Positions 10,285 through 21,270 are shown, numbered from the stretch's first letter. The stretch is DNA of 64,000 nt from Primulina eburnea (GCF_022965805.1 NW_027331255.1:62001-126000); one strand, 5' to 3'. The notes: generated from the letters alone by a model not told the origin. Made by a program: numbers and translations.

Positions 10285-10770
10285 TTGGAAGGCTATACCG
10301 ACTCTGGCTTCCAAAGCGATATCGATAACTCGAAGTCAACCTCTAGTTTTGTATTCATGCTCAACGGTGCTGCTGTCTCTTGGAAGAGTTCCAAGCAAGA
10401 CAATAATACGGATTCCAGCACAGAGGCCGAATACATTGCTGCATCAGATGCAGCAAGAGAGGCTGTTTGGATAAGGAATTTCGTCTAAGAGTTGGACGTC
10501 ATTCCTAATGGAATTGCTCCTATCCCGGTGTTGTGTGACAACACGGGAGCTATAGCTCAAGCAAAGGAGCCAAGGTCTCATCAGAAATCCAAACTAGTAT
10601 TGAGAAAGTACCACATCCTCGGAGAGATTGTGGAATGAAGAGTAGTGTCTATTGACAAAGTCGGCTCCGCAGATTATGTTGTTGATTCACTAGCTAAGCC
10701 TTTACCTGGACCATTATTCGACAAGCATCGCGAATCAATGGGTTTTAGCGTATGGGTAGTTGGCTCTAGT
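10285..10770 (+). pseudogene. pol: C1 RNase H and Pol C-terminus
   Basis: Reads LEGYTDSGFQSD, then SSTEAEYIAASDAAREAVW and, after a TAA near 10486, CDNTGAIAQAKEPRSHQKSK and DSLAKPLPGPLFDKH. These are the standard copia RNase H blocks, including the first catalytic Asp (YTDSG) and the Glu of TEAEY. The stop near 10486 and a TGA near 10636 truncate it. RNase H would degrade the RNA strand during cDNA synthesis. Confidence 0.82.
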
Positions 10771-10772
10771 GC

Positions 10773-10783
10773 AAGTGGGAGAT
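10773..10783 (+). other. C1 polypurine tract
   Basis: AAGTGGGAGAT directly precedes the 3' LTR start TGTTAGAG. This is the usual form and place of the plus-strand primer in plant copia elements. Confidence 0.85.
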
Positions 10784-12978
10784 TGTTAGAGTAGGTGCCC
10801 GTCGAGCCAAGTGTTGGCCGAGTGTTCACAATGAAACTCTATGTATAAGCAGTCTTTATTTTAATAATATTTGAAATTATTATTTTGGCAAATCTTTATC
10901 TGTATACCCATGCTAGCTGCATAGATAAAGCCCTTGAATATACAAATAGTAGAAAGAATATGAGATGCTCATATGATGAGTATCATGAAACTCATATTTG
11001 TAATACTGTATATTCTAAACGGTTCCTAGTCGATTCAGCCGCCACTAAGAAGGATATAGGCCGCTCGAGTTAGAGACTAGTATCTGCGATGTGAGTACCA
11101 TGTTTCATTGGTAGGGGACATTGTGATGTCCGAACATGCAGATAGGTGCTCCTTGTAGAGTGCACTGAACAACCCTCCATAAAAGGACTTTCCAAGTGGT
11201 TCTCACTTATCGAGTGGAAAAGTCCTGGTTTATGGTTGTACAGAATTAGTCCTTATGACCCGGGACAACATTGAGACTCTATGTGCTAGAATTACACTTT
11301 GACTTGTTTACCGACTCTCATGGGGTCATCAGGTGGCAAGGTTGGGTGTTCTGTCGAAACACATAGGAGTCGATGCATTGTAGTCGGGGATTCACCGCTT
11401 ACCTTCGGGTATGGATATCCTATGTGTTATCATGTGTATGTAGATCGAAATCTCTGGCCAGAGTATGGTTGTAATTATGAAAGGTGTTTCATAGATTACA
11501 CCATCGATGCAACTACGACATGACACATAGTATCGATTCATTGACAACTCTCGATAAACCAATGGTTGTCGAATCGATCGGGATATATGAGTTGAAGGGA
11601 CCGTACTGTACGCTAACCATAATTGAATGGTTCTTGCAGGCACTATCATGTGATACCTAGGGAATCACGTAAGCGATGCTGCTAGGCGTTTAACGTGATT
11701 GGTTGGGTACTATCAGACTTGAGTTCTGACGTTCTTACTATCAAGGAGTTGATAAGTAAGAATGGAGCAATTGGGGTATGCTCGAATAAGGACATGTTTA
11801 GTCCGAATCACATGGAGATGTGAACCCACGGCTAGTTGTATCAATGAACCATTGAGGGCCACACAAGTACTAGCTTTGTAAATCCCGATGAGAAGTGAAA
11901 ATAGTTCAATGTGTTGAACGGCTTATAAAGGAGTTTATAAGCGTAAGTAAAATTAGAAGTTTGACTTCTATAAAGGAGAAAATGGTTCAATGTGTTGAAC
12001 GGCTTATAAATGTGTTTATAAGCGTAAAGAAAAATAGAAGTATGACTTCTATGAGAGAAATATAAATTTTAATTTATGAAAGTGTTCCTAGATTAAAATT
12101 TGGCCAAGTAAATAATGTAGTTGAAAATTGTGATTTTCATAAACATTATTGGGGACTAAATTAAATTAATTCAAGTGTTGAATTAATTAAACACTAGTAG
12201 ACCTAGTAGAGTCTAAATAATTAAAATTAATTCAAGTGTTGAATTAATTAAATAATATTGAGTCTTGTAGAGCTCAATTAAAATAATTATTTAACTAGTG
12301 GGACTTGAATAAATTCAAGTAGTATTTAATTAATCTCAAATATGTTTGAGATAATTAAAATTTAGTCCATGGTTTTTAATGTGTTAAAAACCATATAATA
12401 TATGTGAGACATGCTAGGGTTTGCATGCTTGGGAGGTGAAGAGTCTTGAATACTTTTGATTAAAAAATTGCAAAGGCATACAACTTTTGTATCTAACTTT
12501 TTGCAACCCCAAGACTCAACTCTCCTCCTCATTCCACACACCTTGGCCGAAATTGTGTATCTCTTTTTCTCTCAATTTTCTTCTCTCTTTTGTTGTTCAA
12601 GTGTTGGAGAATAAAAGTCTTCTCTTTGAAAAATCTTCTTAATTTTCTAGTGCAAATTAAGAGGGGATTTACCTAGTTGGTGGTGGGCCTAATTTGAAGG
12701 AAAGTTTCAAGGATTTGGAGGAGGAGCTTGTAGATTGTCTACCTTCAAGAGCTAAGGTGTTTACACCTTAGTTGGAGCCATAAAATCAATCCTTGTGATT
12801 GATAGGTAATTTTCTCAACACCCTATGCTTGAAAGTTGAGATTTTTGTATATGTTTGCACAACTAGTACATGGTGTTCAATTTTGAAAAATTTTTATACC
12901 AAAATTTCGGTTTTCATGTTTTGAAAACATTTTTGTGCTTCCGTTGCGATTTTGAACACCGTATATCGATCCCTTTCA
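10784..12978 (+). repeat. C1 3' LTR (2195 bp)
   Basis: Begins TGTTAGAG after the polypurine tract and ends CA at 12978, before the G4 LTR sequence. It is nearly identical to the 5' LTR from its ninth base to about 12750. Beyond that it keeps the same order of motifs (GTTGGAGCC, GATAGGTAA, CCTATG, GCTTCCGTTGCG) with different bases between them. Confidence 0.9.
12724..12960 (+). promoter_or_regulatory. Structured 3' end of the C1 3' LTR
   Basis: Equivalents of the 5' LTR hairpins: 12752-12771 with 9 bp arms CTAAGGTGT/ACACCTTAG, 12785-12803 with 7 bp arms ATCAATC/GATTGAT, and a long-range 9 bp pairing GGTGTTCAA (12872-12880) with TTGAACACC (12952-12960). Each helix replaces the bases found in the 5' LTR by other complementary bases. 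Confidence 0.6.
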
Positions 12979-13752
12979 AAATTTTGGTTAATCGAGGCCA
13001 AAACATGAAACACTCTTTCGAGAGTCAATTTGGCACAAAGCACCGTAATTTCTCGTACGACCTCTAAGCTTGACTAAATCACAAACGGCCAAAATCATGA
13101 CCTTTCTAACTTGATGAAGCACTGTTTAGTCCAAGGCCATAGGCTAAAACCCAACCAAGAACTCGAAACACGCCTCTGAACCGAAGCACACTTGCTATCA
13201 AAAATATATAGCTGCTGTGTTTGCGTTTCCTTGCGTCGTTTGCAAGGCTAATGGCCATTGGGGCTTGAACCACTGACCAGAACCTCTTAAAAACATCCTA
13301 AGGAATGGTTTGAACCATGGCTAAGGCCCCTAGGCCAGCCACAATTCAAACTACACCAGAAATGCGCCGCACGTCCCACCCGAGACCAATTATGCGCGTG
13401 CGGGGAGGACGGGTTTGCTTGCTGTCACGGACCATTCCAATGGCCATTTGATTGACCATGGCATGATCTAGATATCATTTGGTATGGAGGGAACCAGGGC
13501 TAAGGGCCAGAGGCCAATTGAGATTCACCCCAACCATCAAAACCGAGAAATACACATGCAGTAAAAGGGAAGGGTCGAAGGGGGCTGTTCTTGTTTTGAT
13601 TTGAAAACCGATTCCATCGTGGACCAAGCCTCGAAAGGGCGACTTGGTCATCTCTTAGACATAACAAGGAGGTGTTCTAAACATGGCTGTAGCCCCTAGG
13701 GCAGCCAAGGTCAGGAGCATCATCCTTTGACAGAAGAAAAATCGAACACAAG
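12979..13752 (-). repeat. Putative G4 left LTR, segment 1
   Basis: No gene seen. It contains recurring phrases such as a gggcttgaac-type motif and ccctagg with ggccagcc or gggcagcc near 13330 and 13690. It continues across the CACTA insertion into 14511-14989, because AAG is duplicated at the two CACTA ends. I could not compare it with a second LTR copy. Confidence 0.45.
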
Positions 13753-14510
13753 CACTACAAGAAAAAATGCTTATGGTGACATTCATAAATGTCATCATAT
13801 TCAATATTTAGTGACATTTAAGTTTTAGTGACACCTCCAACAAATGTCATCTATTCCAATGTCGTCTTAAACTTACTCTCATTTTTAATGTCATTATAAG
13901 ATGTTAATGACAACTTCATACGTGTTAATAATTATTCATATAATGACAATTTTAAATGTCAGGAAAACTCATATTTAAATACATTTATAGATGCCTTGTT
14001 ATTATAGTAATAATGACAAATTTATATGTCAGTTAAAATCATTTATAATGACAACTAAAAGTATCGTGTATGTTATTTATAGTGACAATAACAAATGTGA
14101 GAATATTTGGGTTGGATAAATATAGGAGGAGGGAAATTAGATAAAATAAATGTGAGAATAAAAAAACATATTAGATTAGTTATCCTGACATTTTTAATTG
14201 ATGTCATTTTTTATATAGAGGGAGACAATTATTTTCCGTCCTCCAATATTTATCTAACCTAAATATTCTCACACTTATTTATAGTGAAATTTTTTAGTTT
14301 TTAACGATTTTTTACGATGTGGGAAAAGTAATTGTTTCCCTCCATATAAAAGATGACATCAATTAAAAATGGCATGGTAATTAATCTAATATGTTTTTTT
14401 ATTTTACATATTATTAATTTTTTACAAGTGTCATTATTAAGTATTTGTAACAACATTTGATTAAAAGTGTCTACAAAAATGTGTCACAATAGCCATTTAT
14501 TGTTGTAGTG
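13753..14510. mobile_element. Short non-autonomous CACTA element
   Basis: Starts CACTACAAGAAAAAATG and ends with the inverse form ...TTGTTGTAGTG, the terminal inverted repeat typical of plant CACTA (En/Spm) transposons. Three-base target duplication AAG lies on both sides (13750-13752 and 14511-14513). Subterminal TGACA/TGTCA motifs occur many times in both orientations, as expected for transposase binding sites. At 758 bp with no coding frame it depends on a transposase supplied in trans. Confidence 0.88.
14097..14400. repeat. Interleaved inverted repeats inside the CACTA element
   Basis: Segment 14097-14130 is inversely repeated at 14240-14274 (GAATATTT..GGTT.GATAAATAT). Segment 14161-14231 is inversely repeated at 14329-14400 (ACATATTAGATTA, CTGACATTTTTAATTGATG, agaGGGAgACAAT). 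The order is A-B-A'-B', so the two hairpins overlap and cannot both form as simple nested stems. Confidence 0.65.
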
Positions 14511-14989
14511 AAGTGACAATAGGGACGTGTTGCTGTCGTTTCTAAATTTCCAGCGGGTATGGGGCTTGAACGAATGGACCAGTATGATCCTAACATGTCC
14601 TAGTACATGTCTAGATGCAGCCTTGGGAGTCTGGACACGAGCCAACCACCTGTACTCAAAAAAACAACCAAACCGTATGGTAGCAATGAAGAGGGCCGAA
14701 AAATCTGTGCATGTTTCACTCAAAATTTCTGTCATGTAATTTCGGGTTTTGCTAAAAAAAATCATGAGTATGATGTTTCAAAATATTAATATGGCTTGAT
14801 TGAAGAGTGGAAGAAGAATATAGACATGCCTGGATTTTGTTTTGAAGAAAACAAAAGAAAACAACGACGCGGCGCGGAGGAGGCGGAGTGCTTCGCTTTT
14901 CTCACTTTTTCTCTCTATTTTTATTTGGCTACCTCACGATTTTCTCTCTTGTTTAAGCTCTGAAATTTTGAAATAATGGAGAGAAGAAA
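14511..14989 (-). repeat. Putative G4 left LTR, segment 2
   Basis: No convincing gene. It is joined in the empty-site reconstruction to 28351 onwards through the AGAAA target duplication, which puts gagagaag next to tgagtctaagag. Small ORFs at 14484-14765 and 14527-14739 overlap on opposite strands and have no recognisable motif. Confidence 0.45.
14985..14989. repeat. Left target-site duplication of the G1 array (AGAAA)
   Basis: AGAAA before TGTGGGG. It matches 28346-28350. Confidence 0.88.
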
Positions 14990-15670
14990 TGTGGGGACCC
15001 GGACGCTAATCAAGTTCTTAATCATGTTTGGGACTAATTAATCAATTATAAAACAGGGTCTAAAATTTTTTTTTTTAAAATACAAAGCGGAAACGTAATG
15101 TAATTTACTCAAATTACATATTAAACATGAACATACAAATCTTGCGTTATCTACAAGAATTCAACTAGGTTCAACTACATATCAGTGCTGAATCCTATGT
15201 TGCTTCGAAGCCCGGATCTCCACGCTATCTAATCTTCTCTCATCCTCTTCTTGACCCTGATCCAGCCCCACCTGTTGTCATGCACACATACAAAACAAGA
15301 CAACAGCCGGATAACTCCGGTGAGATATAAATATCCCAGTATAAACAATGTAAACATGCAGTCATATAAAAGCATATACGAAAGCATATAAGAAGTATTC
15401 ATAACATGTCTCAAATCAGAAACATAAATTTATATCAAACATTCAATAATCATGAATGGCATAAACAATGTAAATCAACATGTCATATCAGACTCAACTC
15501 AACCGACGCGTCGTCTCAGACTCGACTCCACTGACGCGTCGTCTCAGACTCGATTCAACTCTAACCTAGGGATCCCGATGTCTGGATATAGGTAATTATA
15601 TCGAATCTCAGCCGATAGGAATGAATCAATCCCTAAACGGCATCGATATAATTAATATCTCCAGTGTCTG

Positions 15671-15950
15671 GGCGAATCAGCCGCAGAATTGACGACTCAG
15701 TCAATAACCTGACGAATCAGCCAGTAATTAGGCGAATCAGCCAATAACCAGACGAATCAGCCTGTAATTAAGCGAATCAGCTTAAGTTTAAGTGAATCAG
15801 TCTATAACCCGACGAATCAGCCGGTGACTAGGCGAATCAGCCGGTGACTAGGCGAATCAGCCTATAATAAGGCGAATCAGTCAATAACCCGACGAATCAG
15901 CCGGTGACTAGGCGAATCAGCCTATGACTCAACGACTCAGTAATCAATAC
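15671..15950 (-). repeat. Minisatellite inside LTR 1
   Basis: About 14 tandem units of roughly 20 bp with the core CGAATCAGCC and a variable 10 bp part such as GGTGACTAGG or AATAACCAGA. Degenerate units continue to about 15998. It is not a CRISPR: the core is only 10 bp and the intervening parts are themselves related. Confidence 0.88.
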
Positions 15951-16830
15951 ATACAGTCAGTATCTAAGCAAATCAGTCAATGACTAGCGAATCAGCAGTC
16001 ATTACATGCAGTAGCTATAAATCAATAAGATACAAATATCAATCTTATCACACAGTAGCTATAAATCAATAAACTACAATCATAAGTCTGATTAATTGCA
16101 AATATCAATGCAATAAGTAAAAGTATGTGATTTAGGGAAACTCGAGTCAAACCTCACTCGAGTTGTGCAATCCCAACTCAACATTAATTTATACCTTTTA
16201 CTCTGATACTCTGACTATGTCGAAGTCTCGAACCCCAAGCCTGTCAATACTCAATCTGACAAGAACAATATCGAGGAGTATAATATCAATACACCACTCG
16301 AATTAAATCTGTCCTGCTCAATACTCAATCTAATTCACTATCGATGGCATAACGGTATAATATCAATATACCCAACAATACCATATCAATCAGATATTAA
16401 TTCTAATATCTCATAATCGATAACAACTCAATTCTGATATCAATTCTTAATCAACTCAACTCTAAAAACCATAATAATTTCATATGGTATCTGTTCCTCA
16501 ATCCGGTTTCGATTATACGATGTCTAACATGACAAGAACATCATATATGAATCATATCAGATTCTGACAATACCATAATTTCAAATCATATCAAAACGTA
16601 GCAAAACTTACGTCCAGTCGTAGCCTACGTCGATAGGAACACAGTACCGAAGTCAGATTCAAAATCAGACGGACGGATTTCTCACAACAGGCGTAAGGAT
16701 TTTTCACTCTTTTCCAGAAACCCTTTCTTGATCCTTTTCCTTCTTTCTGAAGAGTTGCAAAGTGTTATTCGTTTATATACATCCCAATTGCATGGTTCTG
16801 AAACGTGTCTTCTTTTCATCATTTTCAGGC

Positions 16831-17010
16831 GGCGCTCGGGCGGTAAGAAAGTACCGCTCGAGCGCGGCACTTTCTGCCCGGCTACTTGGCTTATCATGCA
16901 TTGGCGCTCGGGCGGTAATATTCTACCGCTCGGGCGCCATGCTTTCTGTCCGAGCACTTTCCTTGTTGAACACTGGCGCTCGGGCGGTAATATTCTACCG
17001 CTCGGGCGCC
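16831..17010 (-). promoter_or_regulatory. Three GC-rich hairpins in LTR 1, upstream of a TATA-like box
   Basis: Hairpins at 16831-16865, 16903-16938 and 16975-17010. The last two have 15-base arms GGCGCTCGGGCGGTA / TACCGCTCGGGCGCC around ATATTC, and their two imperfect positions become G-U pairs in RNA. On the minus strand they lie about 50-240 bp upstream of the TATA-like sequence at 16771-16780, so they sit in U3 where enhancers are expected. Confidence 0.75.
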
Positions 17011-17144
17011 ACAGGTTCTGCCCGAAAATCACATAACTCATGTGTTTTAACCAATTTGGTCTCGGAGCGGTCCAACTATACTCATATCCATTCATAATCA
17101 ATAAATCATCTCAGATTACGGTAATCAAATCCTTGGGCATTACA

Positions 17145-17157
17145 TTTCTCCCCCTCT
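17145..17157 (-). other. Polypurine tract, G1 array unit 1
   Basis: On the minus strand AGAGGGGGAGAAA directly abuts the LTR start TGTAATGCCC. Confidence 0.88.
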
Positions 17158-19311
17158 TAGATCTGAGTTCGTCCTCGAACTCGCAAGTAATCCCTTCAGA
17201 AATAACAGAAGAAATGTATACAGAGTTTAAATCAAAAACTCATCTCCAGGAATCTATTCTGATATTTCAATCTCATATCAAATTCTATTTCCACAAATAG
17301 CTCTAATAAAGTCAATTTTGCAATACTGGTTATACAAACATCTGTATAGACCCAACTAACAGTTCGTAACAGCTCAACACCATCAGCTGTTATTCAGTCA
17401 GTGTATCTCGATCAAAGATATATTCGATCTTCGATCTCAGTTACCAATAGTCATCGTCCGACATTGGCATATTCAGTCTGTTTATCATGAGCTATTTTCA
17501 TTTTCTTCTGAATTAGCTTCATCTTTTCCGTCATATATCTGATCATATCAGGTCCAATATCAGGAATCTCAGAGATATCATCTCAATAAAGAGAGTGTCC
17601 ATATATATTTCCGTATAACGCTTCAAAGAAGCGATTTCAACACTCGTCTGAGATCTGTTGTTGTACGACAATTCACAAATGACAATGAATCATGTAAACT
17701 AGTGCTACAATCTAGCACTACAGTTCCTGGTTATTCTCCAGTATTCGGATAATTCGCTCTGATTATCCGTCAATCTATAGACGATAGATGAAAGAGTTCG
17801 TGATCTATTCTGCCAAAATACAAAATCAACCAAAAATCATGGTATGATATCGTCAATTTAGGCATTCAGTGCAGCCTAATTACTCTTCTGATACATTCTA
17901 TGGTGGCATTCTGATCTTTCTGACCACTTCTCTGACATCAATCGGTGTCATTTGATCATGTTTGTACATTCTCTAGTACAAACTGATAGATATAGATTGA
18001 ACAATCTGTCAATCTTAATCATATCATATTATAATCTGTAAAAATGACGGTAATTACATTACGAAGACTATAGAAATGTACTCCCATTTCTATTTAGAAC
18101 TTTACAATTCTGTAATAAATCTTCTGATCTCTATCTTTCTATCTTTTCTGTTAGCGATTTAGACATCTCAGTACAATTTCTGCCAACATTTCAATCCATT
18201 TCTGTTATAACTGATCTCATCTGTCTATATCACAACTATCTGTTCGAATACAATACATTCTCAATCATCAGACTGAACACTGAATTCATTACTGTAAGTT
18301 TCTGACACTATCTGTCCTTTCTGATTCGAACTATTTGACATATACAATCAGTTAATAACATAAATTAAAGAGGAAATACCTACCTGGTATTCGGCTCTGA
18401 CTATTAATATCAAGCTTTGCTGTACAATTCTGACACATCTGATATCACAGAATAATCAACCTCATATCTGTTACTCTGATCGACACTCGGTTCTGACTAT
18501 CGATATTGAGTTCTAAACATTCTACTCAGCGTTTCGAACTGCTAACGTTTCAACATCAGCTTTGGTTCGGACGGTACAATGTAATCTCCATTGTCTACAA
18601 TATGTCTCCACCACGTACTCAGAATAAGCATCAATATTCAATCAGATTCAAGGCTAAAACCAATTTCTCTGATTGGAATCAGATCTGAAGTCTTACCAGA
18701 GAAAACATCAATAATTTTCATATCATTGGTAAATCAGCCAATGATAGACTCAACTTCAGTAAATCAACTGAATACATAAGGAGTCACTCTGCTCCTTTCT
18801 GTAATAATCGAGTCATAGCTAGTACGAATACCAAAGAAATTCTCAGTCTAGAATTCTTATCATACAATATTCATCTCTTGGTCATCTCAGGTCTGATTCT
18901 CACCATCTTCTGGAACTAATCTATGGTAGTTCTGTACTGGATCCGCATATCAATATCATTAATGCAGTTCCAAAATCAGGGAACACCAGTACAATACCAT
19001 CTACCACACAATCTAACTCGATCTCATTCTCATCATACTGTAGTATCCAAGATCTAACAGAAATCACTGATACAAGATCTTTTCTCAAGGAAAGAAACAC
19101 TACTACAGTAAATAAAGACTCAACAGATAATGCATGCATCAATGCAAATCTTTCAGAAATAATAATATGTGAAGCACCGGTATTCCTCAATACATATGCA
19201 GGATAATCAAACAAATCAGTTACCTGCAACATCATCATCTGGTGCTTCTTGAGCCTGCTCCTCGGTCAAAGCAAATACTCTGGCCTGCTGTCTAGGAGGT
19301 TGGCCAACTGT
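17158..19311 (-). pseudogene. pol: Relic pol, G1 array unit 1
   Basis: After gag the minus strand reads a protease-like frame (18921-19238) with YVLRNTGASHIIISERFAL and KDLVSVISVRS; the catalytic D(T/S)G reads NTG. Further on (about 18880-18660) a decayed protease-RT linker remains, with LLMYSVDLLKLS..LADLP and several stops. From about 18650 to 17158 I find no RT, RNase H or integrase motif; this stretch is A/T-rich and non-coding. Unit 1 therefore cannot make its own enzymes. Confidence 0.7.
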
Positions 19312-20304
19312 CTAGCTTCCTCCTGGCCTCTGCTGTGACTGAGATGGTGCTGGCTGAAATGAAGGAACGGCAGCTGATCGTCTACTCCACTGTGCCGCTG
19401 ATCCAGATGGTTCAGTTCCCTGGGATCTTTGGGAACCCCTCTGTGGACACACTCTAGAAAAATGTCCCTGTTGCTTGCAGAAGTGGCAGCTACCAAGTAC
19501 TCCTTGGCATTGCTCAGTGGAATGTCTCCCTCCACAATTTCCGCAGTACACGCCGGTATAACTCTGCTGAGAACCACTGGAACTAGAAGAACTGACGCCA
19601 GACTTCTTAAACTGCTTTCCTCTAGCTTTCAGAAAATCTTTCCTTCCACCACTACTACTGCCACTCTCGAATCGGGGAGGTGGTTGCTGTGGTCTCGACA
19701 CTGGAGGAACAAATTCAGCTCCTCTCTGCCTTATCAGGCCTGCCTCAGCGCCCTTTGCTCTATTCATGGCATCAGCAAAGTTATTGGGTCGCCCTGTGTT
19801 CACCAATGTAAAAATATCGGGGTTCAGGCCATTGATGAACTGATCAGCAACGGCTTCGTCGTTTTCAGACACATGAGGAGCAAACTTCAACAAGGTAGAG
19901 AACTTGGTCACATATTCTTCAATGTTCAGCTGACCTTGTCTCAAATTGGCAAACTCCGCCCCCTTGTCTTTTCTGTACGATATTGGGAAGAATCTCTGAT
20001 AAAACTCAGTTTTAAACACATCCCAAGTAATAATCGTACCTCGTTGCTCCAAGGCCCTCTTCATTGTAATCCACCAGCTTTGTGCAACATCCAGCAACTG
20101 GTGTCCAATCAATTTAATCCGACGCTCATCACTGTACTCCAGTGAATCAAACAGCAACTCAATGCTACCTAACCAACTCTCACACTCGACTGATGTCTCA
20201 GTACCTTTCAGAGTGGGTGGTGTGAATGACTGAAACCTCTTCAGCAAGGTTTCCATTGGAGGATTCGATGAACTACCCTGTTCTGGTACTCTTCTCGGAG
20301 GCAT
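19312..20304 (-). CDS. gag: Intact G1 Gag, unit 1
   Basis: 330-codon open frame beginning MPPRRVPEQG about 270 bases after the primer site. Residues about 35-190 form the gypsy capsid-type domain (CESWLGSIELLFDSL, WWITMKRALEQ, EFYQRFFPISYRKDKG, FANLRQGQLNIEEYV, FINGLNPDIFTLVN). A basic, serine-rich linker follows, then two zinc knuckles: CGNCGGRHSTEQC (about 254-266) and the canonical CHFCKQQGHFSRVC (273-286). The C-terminus is Ser/Gln/Pro-rich. It would assemble particles and bind RNA. It is the longest intact retroelement frame in this part of the window, beside a pol that is only a relic, which suggests gag was kept under selection or is recent. The 238-codon frame on the opposite strand is a shadow. 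Confidence 0.92.
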   Translation of the reverse strand: MPPRRVPEQGSSSNPPMETLLKRFQSFTPPTLKGTETSVECESWLGSIELLFDSLEYSDERRIKLIGHQLLDVAQSWWITMKRALEQRGTIITWDVFKTEFYQRFFPISYRKDKGAEFANLRQGQLNIEEYVTKFSTLLKFAPHVSENDEAVADQFINGLNPDIFTLVNTGRPNNFADAMNRAKGAEAGLIRQRGAEFVPPVSRPQQPPPRFESGSSSGGRKDFLKARGKQFKKSGVSSSSSSGSQQSYTGVYCGNCGGRHSTEQCQGVLGSCHFCKQQGHFSRVCPQRGSQRSQGTEPSGSAAQWSRRSAAVPSFQPAPSQSQQRPGGS

Positions 20305-20573
20305 ATCTGAAACTCAAAAGGATTAGTAATCCAATCCAACACACCTGTTTCAATTCAGTCTCTCCTACGATCATCTTACTGCTGATCGAGAATCAATTCA
20401 GATTCATTTCAAATAATACATATTACAAAATCAAATCAGATAAATCAAGTAACATGTATTATATAAAGCAGTACAACATGCTAGCATTCACAAGCAAGGA
20501 AAGAAAATTCAATCTACCCGGCTCACTAGCCTCTTCTATCTCAATCTAAAGAACTCTAGGTTCTAGACCAATA
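20305..20573 (-). other. Leader of G1 array unit 1
   Basis: Non-coding stretch between primer site and gag, with the gatcttttagattgag-like leader motif also seen in G1-0. Nothing else recognised. Confidence 0.6.
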
Positions 20574-20585
20574 GCTCTGATACCA
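20574..20585 (-). other. Primer binding site, G1 array unit 1
   Basis: Plus-strand GCTCTGATACCA, the complement of TGGTATCAGAGC. It lies five bases from LTR 2. Confidence 0.9.
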
Positions 20586-21270
20586 CCTGTTGTGGGGACC
20601 CGGACGCTAATCAAGTTCTTAATCATGTTTGGGACTAATTAATCAATTATAAAACAGGGTCTAAAATTTTTTTTTTAAAATACAAAGCGGAAACGTAATG
20701 TAATTTACTCAAATTACATATTAAACATGAACATACAAATCTTGCGTTATCTACAAGAATTCAACTAGGTTCAACTACATATCAGTGCTGAATCCTATGT
20801 TGCTTCGAAGCCCGGATCTCCACGCTATCTAATCTTCTCTCATCCTCTTCTTGACCCTGATCCAGCCCCACCTGTTGTCATGCACACATACAAAACAAGA
20901 CAACAGCCGGATAACTCCGGTGAGATATAAATATCCCAGTATAAACAATGTAAACATGCAGTCATATAAAAGCATATACGAAAGCATATAAGAAGTATTC
21001 ATAACATGTCTCAAATCAGAAACATAAATTTATATCAAACATTCAATAATCATGAATGGCATAAACAATGTAAATCAACATGTCATATCAGACTCAACTC
21101 AACCGACGCGTCGTCTCAGACTCGACTCCACTGACGCGTCGTCTCAGACTCGATTCAACTCTAACCTAGGGATCCCGATGTCTGGATATAGGTAATTATA
21201 TCGAATCTCAGCCGATAGGAATGAATCAATCCCTAAACGGCATCGATATAATTAATATCTCCAGTGTCTG

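Larger units (their letters stand above)
3581..12978 (+). mobile_element. Copia element C1 (LTR-gag-broken pol-LTR)
   Basis: Ty1/copia order is visible: 5' LTR, initiator-Met primer site, a long leader, gag with one zinc knuckle, protease, integrase remnant, reverse transcriptase, RNase H, polypurine tract and 3' LTR. The two LTRs are almost identical over their first roughly 1.9 kb, so insertion was recent, yet pol lacks the integrase core and has several stops. This copy therefore probably moved with enzymes from another copy. The first 8 bp of the 5' LTR and the left flank are in the gap, so the target duplication cannot be checked. Confidence 0.9.
14990..17144 (-). repeat. G1 array LTR 1 (left, element 3' LTR)
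   Basis: 2155 bp, in element sense from TGTAATGCCCAAGG (17144) to GGTCCCCACA (14990). Differences from the other two LTRs: AGT at 15791-15793 where they have GAC, and C at 16619 where they have T. A TATA-like TATATAA (minus strand, 16771-16780) lies just downstream, in element sense, of three GC-rich hairpins. Confidence 0.92.

Noticed and set aside
15671..15998. Regular repeats with variable parts resembling a CRISPR array (also at 21271 and 26872)
   Set aside because: The unit is about 20 bp with a 10 bp core, the variable parts are related to each other, no cas genes exist, and the array is inside a plant LTR.
16682..17101. Frames of 102-139 codons over the GC-rich hairpins of LTR 1 (and copies in LTR 2 and 3)
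   Set aside because: Present on both strands at once because the hairpins lack stop codons; they lie in LTR U3.
19429..20145. 238-codon plus-strand frame opposite gag (and its copy at 25029-25745)
   Set aside because: Exact antisense shadow of the Gag gene, without any motif.
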